Assembly (NCBI RefSeq): GCF_016918855.1 | Contig: NZ_JADKYB010000033.1 | Coordinates: 1 to 64,000 of the forward strand | Direction of reading: 5' to 3' | Length of the DNA: 64,000 bases | From: Actinacidiphila acididurans | GTDB taxonomy: Bacteria > Actinomycetota > Actinomycetes > Streptomycetales > Streptomycetaceae | Shown here: positions 19,058-29,338 of the stretch, in pieces | Layout of the letters: every line of letters begins with the position of its first letter | Numbering within the stretch: position 1 is the first letter of the stretch | Translations under genes and position numbers: made by a program | The notes under the pieces: model-generated | Database searches by the model: none | Seen by the model: only the letters and a program-made list of their open reading frames with translations | Told to the model about the DNA's origin: nothing

Positions 19058-20866
19058 ATGATCGACCAGCGTGGCCGTACGACCCAGGGGCCCACGGGCG
19101 CCGCCGAGCCGGAACGGGAGAAGTTCCCGGACTGCTCCGAGGCGCCGACGAGATCCCGGGCGCCGGCCGCCGCACCCGGTACGTCCGGGGTGCCCGGTGG
19201 GGCGTGCACGGCCGCCGAGCCGGGCGGACCCGCCCCCGACCGGCCCGCCCCCGACCGGCCCGCCCCCGACCGGCCCGCCCCCGACCGCTCCGACCGTCCC
19301 GATCGCCCGCGCGGCGTCGCGCTGCCCGTGCCCGCCGCCGCGGCCCGCGCCCTTGTGCTCGGCGCCGTCTTCGTGTGCGCCGCCTGCGGCCTGGTGTACG
19401 AACTGGAACTCGTCGCCCTTGCGACGTCGTTGACCGGGGACTCGGTCACCCAGGCGTCGCTCGTGCTGTCGGTCATGGTGTTCGCCATGGGGTGCGGCTC
19501 GCTGCTGGCGAAGAGACTGCGGGCCCGCGCCGCGATCGCGTTCGCCGCCGTCGAGGCCGTACTGGCGCTGGTCGGCGGGCTGTCGGCCATGGCGATGTAC
19601 GCCTGCTTCGCCTGGTACGGGCAGACCAGACCGGCGGTGATCGGGTGCGCCTACGCGATCGGGCTGCTGACCGGAGCCGAAGTGCCGCTGCTGATGACGC
19701 TGGTGCAGCGCATCCGCCGCCAGGACGCGGGCGGCGCGGTCGCCGACCTGTTCGCCGCCGACTACGTGGGGGCGCTGGCCGGCGGCCTGGCCTTCCCGTT
19801 CCTTCTCCTGCCGCACTTCGGGCAGTTGAGCGGCGCCCTTGTGACGGGTGCGGTCAACGCGGTGGCGGGCAGCGCCATTGTGCTGTGGTTGTTCCGGGAC
19901 GACCTGTCGTCAGCCGCGCGCTTCCGCCTGCTGCTGGTCAACCTCTTGGTGCTGGCACTGCTGGGCACCGCGGCCGCCACCGCACAGCCCTTCGAACGCG
20001 CGGCCAGGCACGCGGTCTACGGCGGCCTGGTCCGGGTGGTCCGGCAGAGCCCGGTCCAGGAGATCGTGCTCACCGGCTCCGCCGACGACCCCGAGGGCCT
20101 GCGGCTGTTCCTCGACGGCCGGCTGCGGGTCTGCGGGACGGCCGCCGACCCCTACCACCACGCCCTGGCCGACCCCGCCCTGACCCCGGCGCCCAGCCGC
20201 GGCCCGCAACCCGGCGACGCGCACCGTACGAGCGCGCCGGCGCGTACGGACGGCTTCGGCAGCGTCCTGGTGCTGGGCGGCGGCGACGGCCTCACCGCGC
20301 ACCGGGTGCTCGCCCACCCCGGGGTGCGGGACGTCACGGTGGTCGACTCGGACCCGGAGTTGATACGGCTGGGGCGCACCGATCCGGCGCTTTCCGCGCT
20401 CAATGGGCGCGTGTTCGCCGATCCCCGGGTGCGTATGGTCAGCGCCGACCCGTTCGGCTGGCTGCGCGACCGCGGGCCGGGGAAGCCCCGGTACGACGTG
20501 ATCGTCGCGGATCTGCCCGGGCCCGGGCCGACCGCGTCGGCGAAGCTGTACTCGGAGGAGTTCTTCGGCCTGGCCGCCCGCGCGCTGGCGCCGGGCGGGC
20601 GGGTGGCGGTGCCCGCGGGACGGTCCCCGCACACCCTGTGGACGCTGCGCGCCACCCTTGCCGCGGCCGGCCTGCACGCGGTCCCGTACGCGACCCCGGC
20701 GCCCCCGCAGGGCTGCCCGCTCCGGCCGCCCGCCGGCACCCCCGAGCCGTGGAACTTCCTGCTGGCCGCCCGGCCCGGCACCCGGCTGCCGCGGCTCCCG
20801 GCCACCCCGCTGCCCCGCCCGGAACGCGGCGCGGCGCCGTCCACCCTGCTGCACCCGCGGCTGTGA
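19058..20866 (+). CDS. Membrane-anchored spermidine synthase-like protein
   Basis: 602 residues in three parts. Residues 1-90 are a Pro/Asp/Arg-rich cytoplasmic tail with four perfect PAPDR repeats. Residues 95-310 hold about seven hydrophobic segments (ALVLGAVFVCAACGLVYELELVAL; GCAYAIGLLTGAEVPLLM). Residues 320-570 form an aminopropyltransferase or SAM-methyltransferase-like Rossmann domain with VLVLGGGDGLTAHRVL, VTVVDSDPELIRLG and YDVIVADLPGPGPTASAKLYSEEFF. Soluble SpeE transfers aminopropyl from decarboxylated SAM to putrescine. Membrane-fused actinobacterial homologues have the same motifs, but their substrate is not established. A strong hairpin terminator follows. Confidence 0.85.
   Translation: MIDQRGRTTQGPTGAAEPEREKFPDCSEAPTRSRAPAAAPGTSGVPGGACTAAEPGGPAPDRPAPDRPAPDRPAPDRSDRPDRPRGVALPVPAAAARALVLGAVFVCAACGLVYELELVALATSLTGDSVTQASLVLSVMVFAMGCGSLLAKRLRARAAIAFAAVEAVLALVGGLSAMAMYACFAWYGQTRPAVIGCAYAIGLLTGAEVPLLMTLVQRIRRQDAGGAVADLFAADYVGALAGGLAFPFLLLPHFGQLSGALVTGAVNAVAGSAIVLWLFRDDLSSAARFRLLLVNLLVLALLGTAAATAQPFERAARHAVYGGLVRVVRQSPVQEIVLTGSADDPEGLRLFLDGRLRVCGTAADPYHHALADPALTPAPSRGPQPGDAHRTSAPARTDGFGSVLVLGGGDGLTAHRVLAHPGVRDVTVVDSDPELIRLGRTDPALSALNGRVFADPRVRMVSADPFGWLRDRGPGKPRYDVIVADLPGPGPTASAKLYSEEFFGLAARALAPGGRVAVPAGRSPHTLWTLRATLAAAGLHAVPYATPAPPQGCPLRPPAGTPEPWNFLLAARPGTRLPRLPATPLPRPERGAAPSTLLHPRL
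19229..19288 (+). repeat. Four tandem 15-bp repeats encoding PAPDR
   Basis: CCCGCCCCCGACCGG is repeated four times, the last with one change. It lies in frame in the N-terminal tail of the spermidine synthase-like gene, so copy-number change would alter only the tail length. Confidence 0.95.
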
Positions 20867-20923
20867 GCGGACGGAGCGCATAAGAGGCGTACGGAGCCGA
20901 GCGTCCGAGGCGCGGTACGGAAC

Positions 20924-20969
20924 GACGGAACCGCCCCTTCCGGCGCGGGCCGGAAAGGGCGGTTCCGTC
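20924..20969. terminator. Strong terminator hairpin
   Basis: 20-bp stem with a single mismatch and a 6-nt loop, between the convergent spermidine synthase-like and glucanase genes. The arm begins GACGGAACCGCCCC. Confidence 0.88.
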
Positions 20970-21027
20970 ATGGGGGTTCAGGCCCGGGCCGCGGGGGACC
21001 CGCGACGGCCGGTCACCAGGCAGCCGG

Positions 21028-23112
21028 TCACCAGGCCGTCGGGGCCGGCGGCGGGACGACCGCCGGGCGGTCGTCGCAGGTGATGGTGTTGGGCAGCTCC
21101 CAGGGCGCCATCCAGGGGCCGGTGGTGCCGCCGCCGTCGTTGGAGCCGAGGTCGGTGACGGTGAACTCCGAGCCGGCCGGAGTGAAGTTGAACGAGCCGC
21201 AGTTGTTGATGCCCACGGCGCCGACATTGCGGGCGTCGACATTGGAGAAGGTGGCGCTGCCCGCGCTGCGGGCGCTGACCACGGACGTGCCGGTGCCGTC
21301 CACATGGATGTCGGAGAAGTGCACGCCCGAGATGTGGTAGAGGTCCTTCACCGGGAAGTCGCTGACCAGCATGATCGCGTTGTAGGTGTTGTCGAGGAAG
21401 TTGTCCCCGCTCACCTGGATGTCGGCGTCGATGTTGCGCTCCAGGGCGTAGAACCAGATCGCGCCCAGGCCGATGTTCCAGTTGAGCTCATAGGTGCCGG
21501 CCCGCACCGTGGTGTTGCCGGTGATCCACAGGTGGCCGGTGAAGGGCTCGGCGCCGAAGCGGGAGCCGACCTGGAGGGCGCTGCCCTCGCGGATGGGGTC
21601 GGCGATCAGGTTGGCGGACACCGTGTTGTCGGTGCCGCCGTAGACCGCGATGCCGTTGGCGAGCACGGGCGTCTGCACGGTGTTGTGGTCGAAGACGTCC
21701 CGGGCGTCCTCGGTCTTCTCCGACCACATCGCCAGGCCGTCGTCACCGGTGTTGCGGACGAAGTTGTCCGAGACCACCGAGTCGGTCACGCCGGTGTGGA
21801 AGTTGATGCCGTCCGCGATCTGGTCGACGATCGTGTTGCCGGTGATCCGCAGGTTGTGCATGGGGCCGTCGAACCACATGCCGACCTTGGTGTGCTGGAT
21901 GTACAGGCCCTCGATCGTGGAGTCGCTGAGCGCGCCGCCGATGCCGTTGACCTGGTCGGTGTCGATGCGCTCGCGCACGTCGCCCTCGATGGCGAAACCG
22001 GACAGGTGGACGTCGGTGCTGCCGCCCGCCGAGGCGTCCTTGCCGTAGAAGCCGACACCACTGTGCACCGAACCGTCCGGAGCAGGCGTGGCGAGGTCGA
22101 CCTGGTGGCCCTTGATGACGGTGTACCAGTTGCCCGCGCCCTCGATCGTCACCCGGTCCACGATGATGTGCCGGTTCACCTGGTACGTGCCCGGCGGGAT
22201 GTAGACCTTGAGGTGGGCCCGCTTGGCGAAGGCGATGGCCCGGTCGATGGCGTCGGCGGAGTCGTGGCGGCCGGTCGGGTCGGCGCCGAAGGCGAGCACG
22301 TTCGCCGCGACCGGGTCCGCCTTCGGGGCGCCGACGAGCTGGGAGTCCAGCAGGTCGATCGTGGTGGGCACGCTGCCGCCGGCCGGCACGGCCAGGCGCA
22401 CCTTGTCGCCGGCCCGGTAGGTGCGGCCCAGCAGCAGGCGCTGCTCGTCGTAGAAGTGGTTGGGCCGGAACGGCTTGTCGACGACGGGCGCCGGGGTGGT
22501 GGCGTTCGGCACGCAGCCGCACTCGGTCATCCACCAGTCGGGGTGGAGGATGTCGGCGCCCGGGTCGTTGGTGAACGGGTACTCGTTGTAGAGCCAGGCG
22601 TACTGCGAGGTGAGCGTCATGGTGTGGCGGTTGCCGCCGTTCACCGTGACCGACAGGGGGGCGGTCAGGCCGCCGCCGGCCGGGGCGTCCGGGATGCTGT
22701 AGCGGACGGTGATCGCGTTGGCCGCGCTGGGCAGGGTGAACTCCACGTACTGCCCGGCGCCGAGGGTGACGGCTTCACGGCCGGAGGCCTCGGCGGGGAG
22801 GGTGTACGCGGACCGGCCCGGGCCGATGACCGTGCCGTTGGTGACCGCGTTCTCCGCCTCCTGCTCGGTGAAGTCCACGGCCGCGCCGCGGCCGGCCACG
22901 AGGGAGGGGTCCAGGGCGGCGCGGGTGACCACCGGTCCGGCCCCGCCGCCGGTTCCCGCGCTGCCGCCGGGGCGCGGTCCGGCCAGCGCCGTGCCGCCGT
23001 TGATCAGGCCGAGGCCGGCCGCCGCCGCGGTGGCCGTGACCACCGCCACCAGGGCTCTTCGCCGCGGTCCTGCCGGGCGCCGCCGCCCGTCGCCGCTGCT
23101 GCTCCGTGACAT
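21028..23112 (-). CDS. Secreted GH87-type alpha-1,3-glucanase (mycodextranase-like)
   Basis: Exported protein of 694 residues that would hydrolyse alpha-1,3-glucan, a fungal wall polymer. The signal peptide spans the basic RRR stretch and the hydrophobic ALVAVVTATAAAAGLGLI. A CBM6/35-like module follows (FTEQEAENAVTNGTVIG to YVEFTLPSAANAITVRYSIPD). From about residue 270 a right-handed beta-helix begins with the pectate-lyase-like ADPTGRHDSADAIDRAIAFAK and VYIPPGTYQV. The helix carries DGINFHTG (Asp434) and NTGDDGLAMW (Asp457, Asp458); this D...DD pattern with 23-24 residue spacing matches the acidic triad I recall for GH87 enzymes. The ATG before SRSSSGDG is chosen; a frame-open ATG 24 codons upstream would displace the signal peptide. 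Confidence 0.8.
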   Translation of the reverse strand: MSRSSSGDGRRRPAGPRRRALVAVVTATAAAAGLGLINGGTALAGPRPGGSAGTGGGAGPVVTRAALDPSLVAGRGAAVDFTEQEAENAVTNGTVIGPGRSAYTLPAEASGREAVTLGAGQYVEFTLPSAANAITVRYSIPDAPAGGGLTAPLSVTVNGGNRHTMTLTSQYAWLYNEYPFTNDPGADILHPDWWMTECGCVPNATTPAPVVDKPFRPNHFYDEQRLLLGRTYRAGDKVRLAVPAGGSVPTTIDLLDSQLVGAPKADPVAANVLAFGADPTGRHDSADAIDRAIAFAKRAHLKVYIPPGTYQVNRHIIVDRVTIEGAGNWYTVIKGHQVDLATPAPDGSVHSGVGFYGKDASAGGSTDVHLSGFAIEGDVRERIDTDQVNGIGGALSDSTIEGLYIQHTKVGMWFDGPMHNLRITGNTIVDQIADGINFHTGVTDSVVSDNFVRNTGDDGLAMWSEKTEDARDVFDHNTVQTPVLANGIAVYGGTDNTVSANLIADPIREGSALQVGSRFGAEPFTGHLWITGNTTVRAGTYELNWNIGLGAIWFYALERNIDADIQVSGDNFLDNTYNAIMLVSDFPVKDLYHISGVHFSDIHVDGTGTSVVSARSAGSATFSNVDARNVGAVGINNCGSFNFTPAGSEFTVTDLGSNDGGGTTGPWMAPWELPNTITCDDRPAVVPPPAPTAW

Positions 23113-23485
23113 CGCACGCTCGTTTCTGTCGGTTCCCACGCCATCGAGGTGAGGTGACAGTAGGGGGCGCACTTCCGTTTTCACAAGGTTCGTGCAGGTT
23201 GATTTCGGCTACGTGCAGGCCACGTACGGGTCTCTGTTGGCTTTTTGCGCAATCGGGGGGTGATCAGGGGGTGCCGGAAGCTTGCCGGAGGGTTGCCGGA
23301 CGCCCCGCGGGATCCGGCCGGGGGTCCGCGGCGCGTCAACCGGGCCCTGACCGCGGGGCATTAGGCTGGGCGCGTGTCCGACCCGCTCAGCCGCCCGGAC
23401 CGGGTTATCCACAGGGTGCCCGACGCACGCACCGTGCGGAGGCGCATGATCGGTGCATCGGCGCTTTCACCGGAAAGGAACCCTC
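23113..23485. other. Divergent intergenic region between glucanase and lipoamide dehydrogenase
   Basis: A 373-bp region with A/T-richer sequence near the glucanase start (23113-23240) and two GTGCAGG direct repeats near 23190 and 23213. TAGGCT at 23362-23367 is a plausible -10 for the rightward gene, placing its start site about 110 bases upstream of its ATG. No gene was recognised here. Confidence 0.5.
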
Positions 23486-24889
<1,404 letters not shown>

Positions 24890-24968
24890 CGGCCGGCCGG
24901 TGCGGGTTCCGGGCCGAGCGGCCCGGGGTCCCGCACCGGGGAGCACCGGGGTGGCAGGATGCGCGGTG

Positions 24969-25577
24969 ATGCATGTGTGGAAGGACCTGGACACCACGGT
25001 GGCCGGCCGGCTGGCCGCGGCCTCGGACGGCGAGCGGGCGGTGTTCTGCGCCGCGGCGGCGCAGCGCCTGATGCTGGCCCACGAGGCGCTGCCCGCCGAC
25101 GAGCGCCGCCCCTTCACGCTGGGCCTGCGCCCGCTGCTGGAGGCGGTGTGGGACGGGGCACTCGGCGACGCCGCCGCGTTCGACAGCATCAAGCGCGGCC
25201 TGGGCACCTACTACCTGGGCCCGTACTGCCACAACGAGGGCCCGGACGGGCCGGACGACGCCGACGAGCACGCCGCCGCCGCGGTGCTGCACGCGGCCGA
25301 GGCGTACATGCACGGCTGCCACGACTTCGCCCTCTTCGTCAGCGGCCACGCGATCGAGGCGGCCACCGAACTGCCGCCGCAGGACGAGGACTTCGCCGAC
25401 GACCCCGAAGAGGCCCGCGCCGAGGAGCTGCGCCGCCAGCTGCGCGACCTCGACCTGATCGCCACCGAGGCGCCCACTTTGCGCCGGGCCCGGTTCGGCC
25501 TGACCCCCGCCACCACCACCCGCCTCGCCGGGGTGCTGCGCGAACCGCTATCCCGGATCGACGACCTGTCGCAATAG
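24969..25577 (+). CDS. Hypothetical protein, possibly DUF416/YjaG-like
   Basis: Helical cytoplasmic protein of 202 residues without recognised catalytic motifs. The order of helices (ERAVFCAAAAQRLMLAHEALP, LGLRPLLEAVWDGALGD, AAAAVLHAAEAYMHGCHDFALFVSGHAIEAATEL, then an acidic loop and EELRRQLRDLDLI) resembles DUF416 (YjaG) proteins, but the resemblance is weak and by eye. ATG at 24969 with an in-frame GTG directly before it; AGGA lies about 10 nt upstream. It follows lpdA by 79 bp on the same strand and ends at a strong terminator, so it may be co-transcribed. Confidence 0.65.
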   Translation: MHVWKDLDTTVAGRLAAASDGERAVFCAAAAQRLMLAHEALPADERRPFTLGLRPLLEAVWDGALGDAAAFDSIKRGLGTYYLGPYCHNEGPDGPDDADEHAAAAVLHAAEAYMHGCHDFALFVSGHAIEAATELPPQDEDFADDPEEARAEELRRQLRDLDLIATEAPTLRRARFGLTPATTTRLAGVLREPLSRIDDLSQ

Positions 25578-25648
25578 GCGCGGCGCGGGCCCAGCGCCCA
25601 CGACCGACCGGCCCCCGGATTCACGACCGGCCCGCCCCCGTAGACGCG

Positions 25649-25680
25649 TCCGGCCGGCCCGCGGGTGCGGGCCGGCCGGA
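25649..25680. terminator. Bidirectional terminator
   Basis: Perfect 14-bp stem TCCGGCCGGCCCGC / GCGGGCCGGCCGGA with a 4-nt loop, in the 134-bp gap between convergent genes. Confidence 0.88.
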
Positions 25681-25711
25681 CCGGCGTTCAGGGACTCGGT
25701 GCCTCGGGCGC

Positions 25712-26602
25712 TCAGCGCTTGAAGGCGTAGTCCATCAGCTTCTTCGCGTCGGTCGCGCGGTTGGTGATGGACGAGGAGGCCAGGACCGTGCCGATGACCG
25801 TACGGCTGCCGCGGGTGGCGGCGAAGACCAGGCAGTAGCCGGCCTGCGGACCCGAACCGGTCTTCACGCCGATGGTGCCGGCGTAGGTGCCGAGCAGCGT
25901 GTTGGTGTTGGTCCAGGTGTAGTAGCGGTAGCCGTTGGTCTTCGTGGTGACCTTCTGCTTGGTGGACTTGGTGCGCACCACCGCGCGGAAGGTACCGGAC
26001 TTCATGGCGGTGCTGGCCAGCTTGGTCAGGTCACGGGGCGTGGAGTAGTTGTTCCCGTTCCCTATCCCGTCGAAGGAGTCGAAGTGGGTGTTCTTCAGCC
26101 CCAGCGACTTGGCGGTGGCGTTCATCTGGCCGATGAACTGCTTGACCCGGGCCGCGCGGGTGGTGCCCACGCCGTACTTGTCGGCGAGCGCGTAGGCCGC
26201 GTCGCAGCCGGACGGCAGCATCAGGCCGTACATCAGCTGCCGGACGGTCAGCTTGTCGCCGACGATCAGGTGGGCGGAGGAGGCGTTGTGCGCCACGATG
26301 TAGTCGCTGTACGCCTTCTGGACCGTGACCTTGGAATCCAGGTTGAGGTTGCGCTGCCGCAGCACCACCTCGAGGGTCATGATCTTGGTGGTGGAGCCGG
26401 TGGAACGGCGGGTGTCGGCGGCCTTGGTGTAGTACGTCGTCCCCGTCGCGTTGTTCATGACGTAGCCGCCCTTGGCGTAGATCGCGGGCGGTGCGGGAGT
26501 GGCGGCCTGGGCGGGTACGGCGAGCGCGCCCGCGGTCAGTACGGCGCCGGCGGTCACCAGGACCGCAGAGGCGCGACGAATGGCCGTGATGCCGGTCTTC
26601 AA
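25712..26602 (-). CDS. D-alanyl-D-alanine carboxypeptidase (peptidase S11)
   Basis: Penicillin-binding serine peptidase of 296 residues that trims the terminal D-Ala of peptidoglycan stem peptides outside the membrane. The signal peptide covers residues 1-33 (cleavage after PAQAA). Catalytic motifs are STTK at 70-73, SGC at 131-133 in the SxN position (Cys instead of Asn, a variant common in actinobacterial S11 proteins) and KTG at 247-249. No C-terminal membrane anchor is present, so it is probably secreted or wall-associated. The TTG start is chosen for the GGAG about 10 nt upstream and because it begins the signal peptide. It is divergent from an L,D-transpeptidase, so both sides of this promoter region serve wall remodelling. 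Confidence 0.92.
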   Translation of the reverse strand: MKTGITAIRRASAVLVTAGAVLTAGALAVPAQAATPAPPAIYAKGGYVMNNATGTTYYTKAADTRRSTGSTTKIMTLEVVLRQRNLNLDSKVTVQKAYSDYIVAHNASSAHLIVGDKLTVRQLMYGLMLPSGCDAAYALADKYGVGTTRAARVKQFIGQMNATAKSLGLKNTHFDSFDGIGNGNNYSTPRDLTKLASTAMKSGTFRAVVRTKSTKQKVTTKTNGYRYYTWTNTNTLLGTYAGTIGVKTGSGPQAGYCLVFAATRGSRTVIGTVLASSSITNRATDAKKLMDYAFKR

Positions 26603-26848
26603 GATAAATGCTCCAAATGCCCCTGATGTGCCGCCGCATGGAGTTGCGGTGCGGCTCGATCAAAAGACGCACGAGACGGGCCAAAGGATGCACACAGGCG
26701 AGAAGTTGAGCCGTAATCGGGGGGTCGGCGCGTTGTACCTGGTGGGGGCCGGGCGCGGTGGGCGACCGGTTCCGGACAGTGGCCGAGTCGTGTCGGGGTC
26801 GTATCAGCCTCGCAACAGCCGCAACCGCACAAGCACAGCCTGCCCTCC

Positions 26849-26854
26849 TACAAT
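26849..26854 (+). promoter_or_regulatory. -10 element TACAAT upstream of the L,D-transpeptidase
   Basis: TACAAT is near-consensus. It would start transcription about 26861, leaving a 20-base leader that contains GGGGAG before the TTG at 26881. The -35 region is weak. Confidence 0.5.
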
Positions 26855-26880
26855 GCGATGGGCGAGATGGGGAGACTCGA

Positions 26881-28191
26881 TTGAGAACGGTACGGACGGC
26901 GGACTCCGTCGCAATAGACAGGGCCCCCGCGGGGGGCGAGAGCAGCGAAGCCGGCACCATGACCATGCGCCGGCACCGCCGGACGGGCCGCGGACTGCTG
27001 GCACTCGCGGTCGGCGCGCTGCTGCTCGGGGCCACGGCCTGCGGCGGCAACTCCGGCTCGGGCAGCAAGAGCCACGACGACGGCAAGGGTGCCGCCCCCG
27101 GGAGCACCAGTACCACGCCGACCTCCCAGGCATCGGTGACCATAGCGCCGGCCAACGGCGCCACCGGGGTGGACACGACCGGCGCGCTGCACGTCTCGGC
27201 GGCCAAGGGCAAGCTCACCAAGGTGACCGTGACCGGTCCGGACGGCGCCGTGGACGGATCGATATCCGCCGACGGCACGACCTGGACGCCGGCCGCCGGC
27301 GTCACCTTGCACACGCACACCCACTACAGCGTGTCCGCGTCCGCGACCGACGCCGCCGGCCTCAGCACCGCGCAGCAGTCCTCGTTCACCACGCTGACCC
27401 CGTCGGCCGTGAACTACGGCAACTTCAACATCGACTCCGGTGCCACCTACGGCGTGGGCATGGAGGTGTCGATCCACTTCAACAAGCCGGTGATCAACCA
27501 GGCCGAAGTGCACAAGGGGATCACCGTCACCGCCAGCCCGGCGGTGGACGTGGTGGGCCACTGGTTCGGCAACCAGCGCATCGACTTCCGGCCCGAGCAC
27601 TACTGGGCGCCCGGCACCAAGGTCACCCTGCACCTGCGGCTCAACGGCGTGAAGATGTCGCCCGGCGTCTACGGCCAGCAGTCCAAGGACGTGTCCTTCG
27701 TCGTCGGCCGCTCGCAGACCTCGGTGGCGGACAACACCGCCAAGACGCTCAAGATCTACCGGGGCGGCTCGCTCTACAAGACCTTCCCGGCCAGCCTGGG
27801 CGACGCGCAGCACACCACGTACAACGGCAAGATGGTGATCGAGGAGAAGTCCATGTTCGTCGACATGGACTCGCGCACCGTGGGCCTGGGCAACGCGTAC
27901 CACATCAAGGACGTCCCGCACGGCATGCGGCTGTCGGACTCCGGCACCTTCGTGCACGGCAACTACTGGCGGCCGACCTCGACCTTCGGGCACGAGAACA
28001 CCAGCCACGGCTGCGTCGGCCTGCACGACGTGAAGGGCGCCGGCGACCCGAGCACCCCGGCCGCCTGGTTCTACGCCCACTCGCTGATCGGCGACGTGGT
28101 GCAGGTCGTCAACTCGCCCGACAAGGTCATCGACCCGAGCAACGGCCTCAACGGCTGGAACATGTCGTGGACCGCCTGGACGGCCGACTGA
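26881..28191 (+). CDS. L,D-transpeptidase lipoprotein (YkuD with Ig-like domains)
   Basis: Wall crosslinking enzyme forming 3-3 peptide bonds; 436 residues. An N-terminal signal ends in the lipobox-like LLGATAC with lipidated Cys54, then a Gly/Ser/Thr linker. Two Ig-like domains follow (SVTIAPANGATGVDTTGALHVSA; NYGNFNIDSGATYGVGMEVSIHF), as in LdtMt2. The YkuD domain carries HENTSHGCVGL with His376 and nucleophile Cys378. The TTG at 26881 has the best RBS (GGGGAG six bases away) and fits the -10 at 26849, but it makes a long 33-residue n-region. An ATG at 26959 would give a conventional lipoprotein signal and is the alternative. A hairpin terminator lies at 28277. Confidence 0.92.
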   Translation: MRTVRTADSVAIDRAPAGGESSEAGTMTMRRHRRTGRGLLALAVGALLLGATACGGNSGSGSKSHDDGKGAAPGSTSTTPTSQASVTIAPANGATGVDTTGALHVSAAKGKLTKVTVTGPDGAVDGSISADGTTWTPAAGVTLHTHTHYSVSASATDAAGLSTAQQSSFTTLTPSAVNYGNFNIDSGATYGVGMEVSIHFNKPVINQAEVHKGITVTASPAVDVVGHWFGNQRIDFRPEHYWAPGTKVTLHLRLNGVKMSPGVYGQQSKDVSFVVGRSQTSVADNTAKTLKIYRGGSLYKTFPASLGDAQHTTYNGKMVIEEKSMFVDMDSRTVGLGNAYHIKDVPHGMRLSDSGTFVHGNYWRPTSTFGHENTSHGCVGLHDVKGAGDPSTPAAWFYAHSLIGDVVQVVNSPDKVIDPSNGLNGWNMSWTAWTAD

Positions 28192-28559
28192 CTCAAGGGC
28201 GGACCGACTGATCCACCGCACGACCGGCCGACCCGGCCGAGCGACTGACCACCGGACGACTGACCACCGGCCGGCACGAAGGCCCCTGACGCGGCTCCCG
28301 CGCCCGGGGCCTTCGGCGTACTCGGCATGGGGGAGCGCGGCCGGCGGGGCGAGCGGCAGTGCGGCGGCGGTCACACCGCGCGCGAGCAGGCGCATACGTG
28401 GACTCCGAGGTCCGTAGGGGGCGGCAGCGGTTCACCCGCGGGGGCCGCGCCGCGGCGCCACGGGCGTCCTCAAGGTCCGTCGCTCCTCCCGCCCGCCGCC
28501 CGCGACACTCCGCCCCGCGCGGCCCGGATCAGCCGATCGGCGGTACGAGGCGACGGGCC
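28192..28559. other. Intergenic region between convergent genes
   Basis: 368 bp holding a terminator at 28277-28315 and short imperfect repeats of GACTGACCACCGG (28246-28274). The remainder, 28316-28559, is GC-rich with no RBS-preceded reading frame that I could support. Confidence 0.6.
28277..28315 (+). terminator. Terminator of the L,D-transpeptidase gene
   Basis: Perfect 10-bp stem CGAAGGCCCC / GGGGCCTTCG with a 19-nt loop containing further G/C pairing. Confidence 0.75.
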
Positions 28560-29318
28560 TCATGGGGTACGGCTCACCGTCCGCCCCGCCGCGGCCACCG
28601 CGCGGGCGAAGGTCACGGCGTCCGCGACGGCCGCGCCGCCCGGGTCGTTGTTGAAGTACGCGTACACGTCCTCGGCGTCGGCCCAGGTGCCGGCGATCCG
28701 CTCGGCCCAGGTCCGCAGCGCCTGGCGCCCGTACCGCGGCCAGGGCAGGGCGCGGCCGGCGTGGAAGCGGACGTATCCCCAGGAGGCCGTGCGCCACAGC
28801 GGGGTGACCGGGCGCGACCCGCGGTCGGCCCAGCACAGCGCGGCGCCGTGCCGCTCCAGGACGGCCCGCAGTTCGCGCTCGGCCTCCCACCAGGAGGCGT
28901 GACGCAGTTCGACCGCGACCCGCACGCCGCGCGGGAAGCAGCGCAGGCAGGCGTCCAGGGCGGGCACGTTCTCCCGGAAGTCCGGCGGGAGTTGGAGCAG
29001 CACCGGGCCCAGCCGCTCGCCCAGCCCGGCGGCGCGGTCCATCAGCCGGGCCACCGGCTCGGCCGGCTCCCGCAGCCGTTTCAGGTGGGTCAGGTAGCGG
29101 CTTGCCTTGACCGCCATCACGAAGCCGGCCGGGGTGCGGTCCCGCCACGCCTCGAAGGTCTCCTTCGCGGGCAGCCGGTAGAAGGCGTTGTTGTTCTCCA
29201 CGGTGGTGAACCGCCGCGCGTACTCCTCCAGCCACAGCCGCTGCGGCACGCCGGCCGGGTACACCGTCCCGCGCCAGTCCCGGTACTGCCATCCCGAGGT
29301 CCCGACGAGCACGCCCAT
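28560..29318 (-). CDS. DUF72 (YecE-family) protein
   Basis: TIM-barrel protein of 252 residues with the DUF72 hallmarks: GTSGWQYRDWRGTVYP at the N-terminus, FTTVENNNAFYRLPAKETFEAWRDRTPAGFVMAVKASRYLTH, LLQLPPDFRE, VAVELRHASWW and the closing VYAYFNNDPGGAAVADA. The biochemical role of the family is unknown. The ATG giving MGVLVGTSGW matches family N-termini. The upstream gene (multicopper oxidase) stops 20 bp before, so they are probably co-transcribed. The RBS is weak (GGGCAGGC), and the longer upstream frame overlaps the oxidase gene. Confidence 0.9.
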   Translation of the reverse strand: MGVLVGTSGWQYRDWRGTVYPAGVPQRLWLEEYARRFTTVENNNAFYRLPAKETFEAWRDRTPAGFVMAVKASRYLTHLKRLREPAEPVARLMDRAAGLGERLGPVLLQLPPDFRENVPALDACLRCFPRGVRVAVELRHASWWEAERELRAVLERHGAALCWADRGSRPVTPLWRTASWGYVRFHAGRALPWPRYGRQALRTWAERIAGTWADAEDVYAYFNNDPGGAAVADAVTFARAVAAAGRTVSRTP

Positions 29319-29338
29319 GCCCGGCGCCTGCCCGGCCG

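Noticed and set aside
28316..28559. Short gene in the gap before the DUF72 gene
   Set aside because: Frames here overlap the DUF72 gene antisense and encode Arg/Pro/Ala-rich products without start signals.
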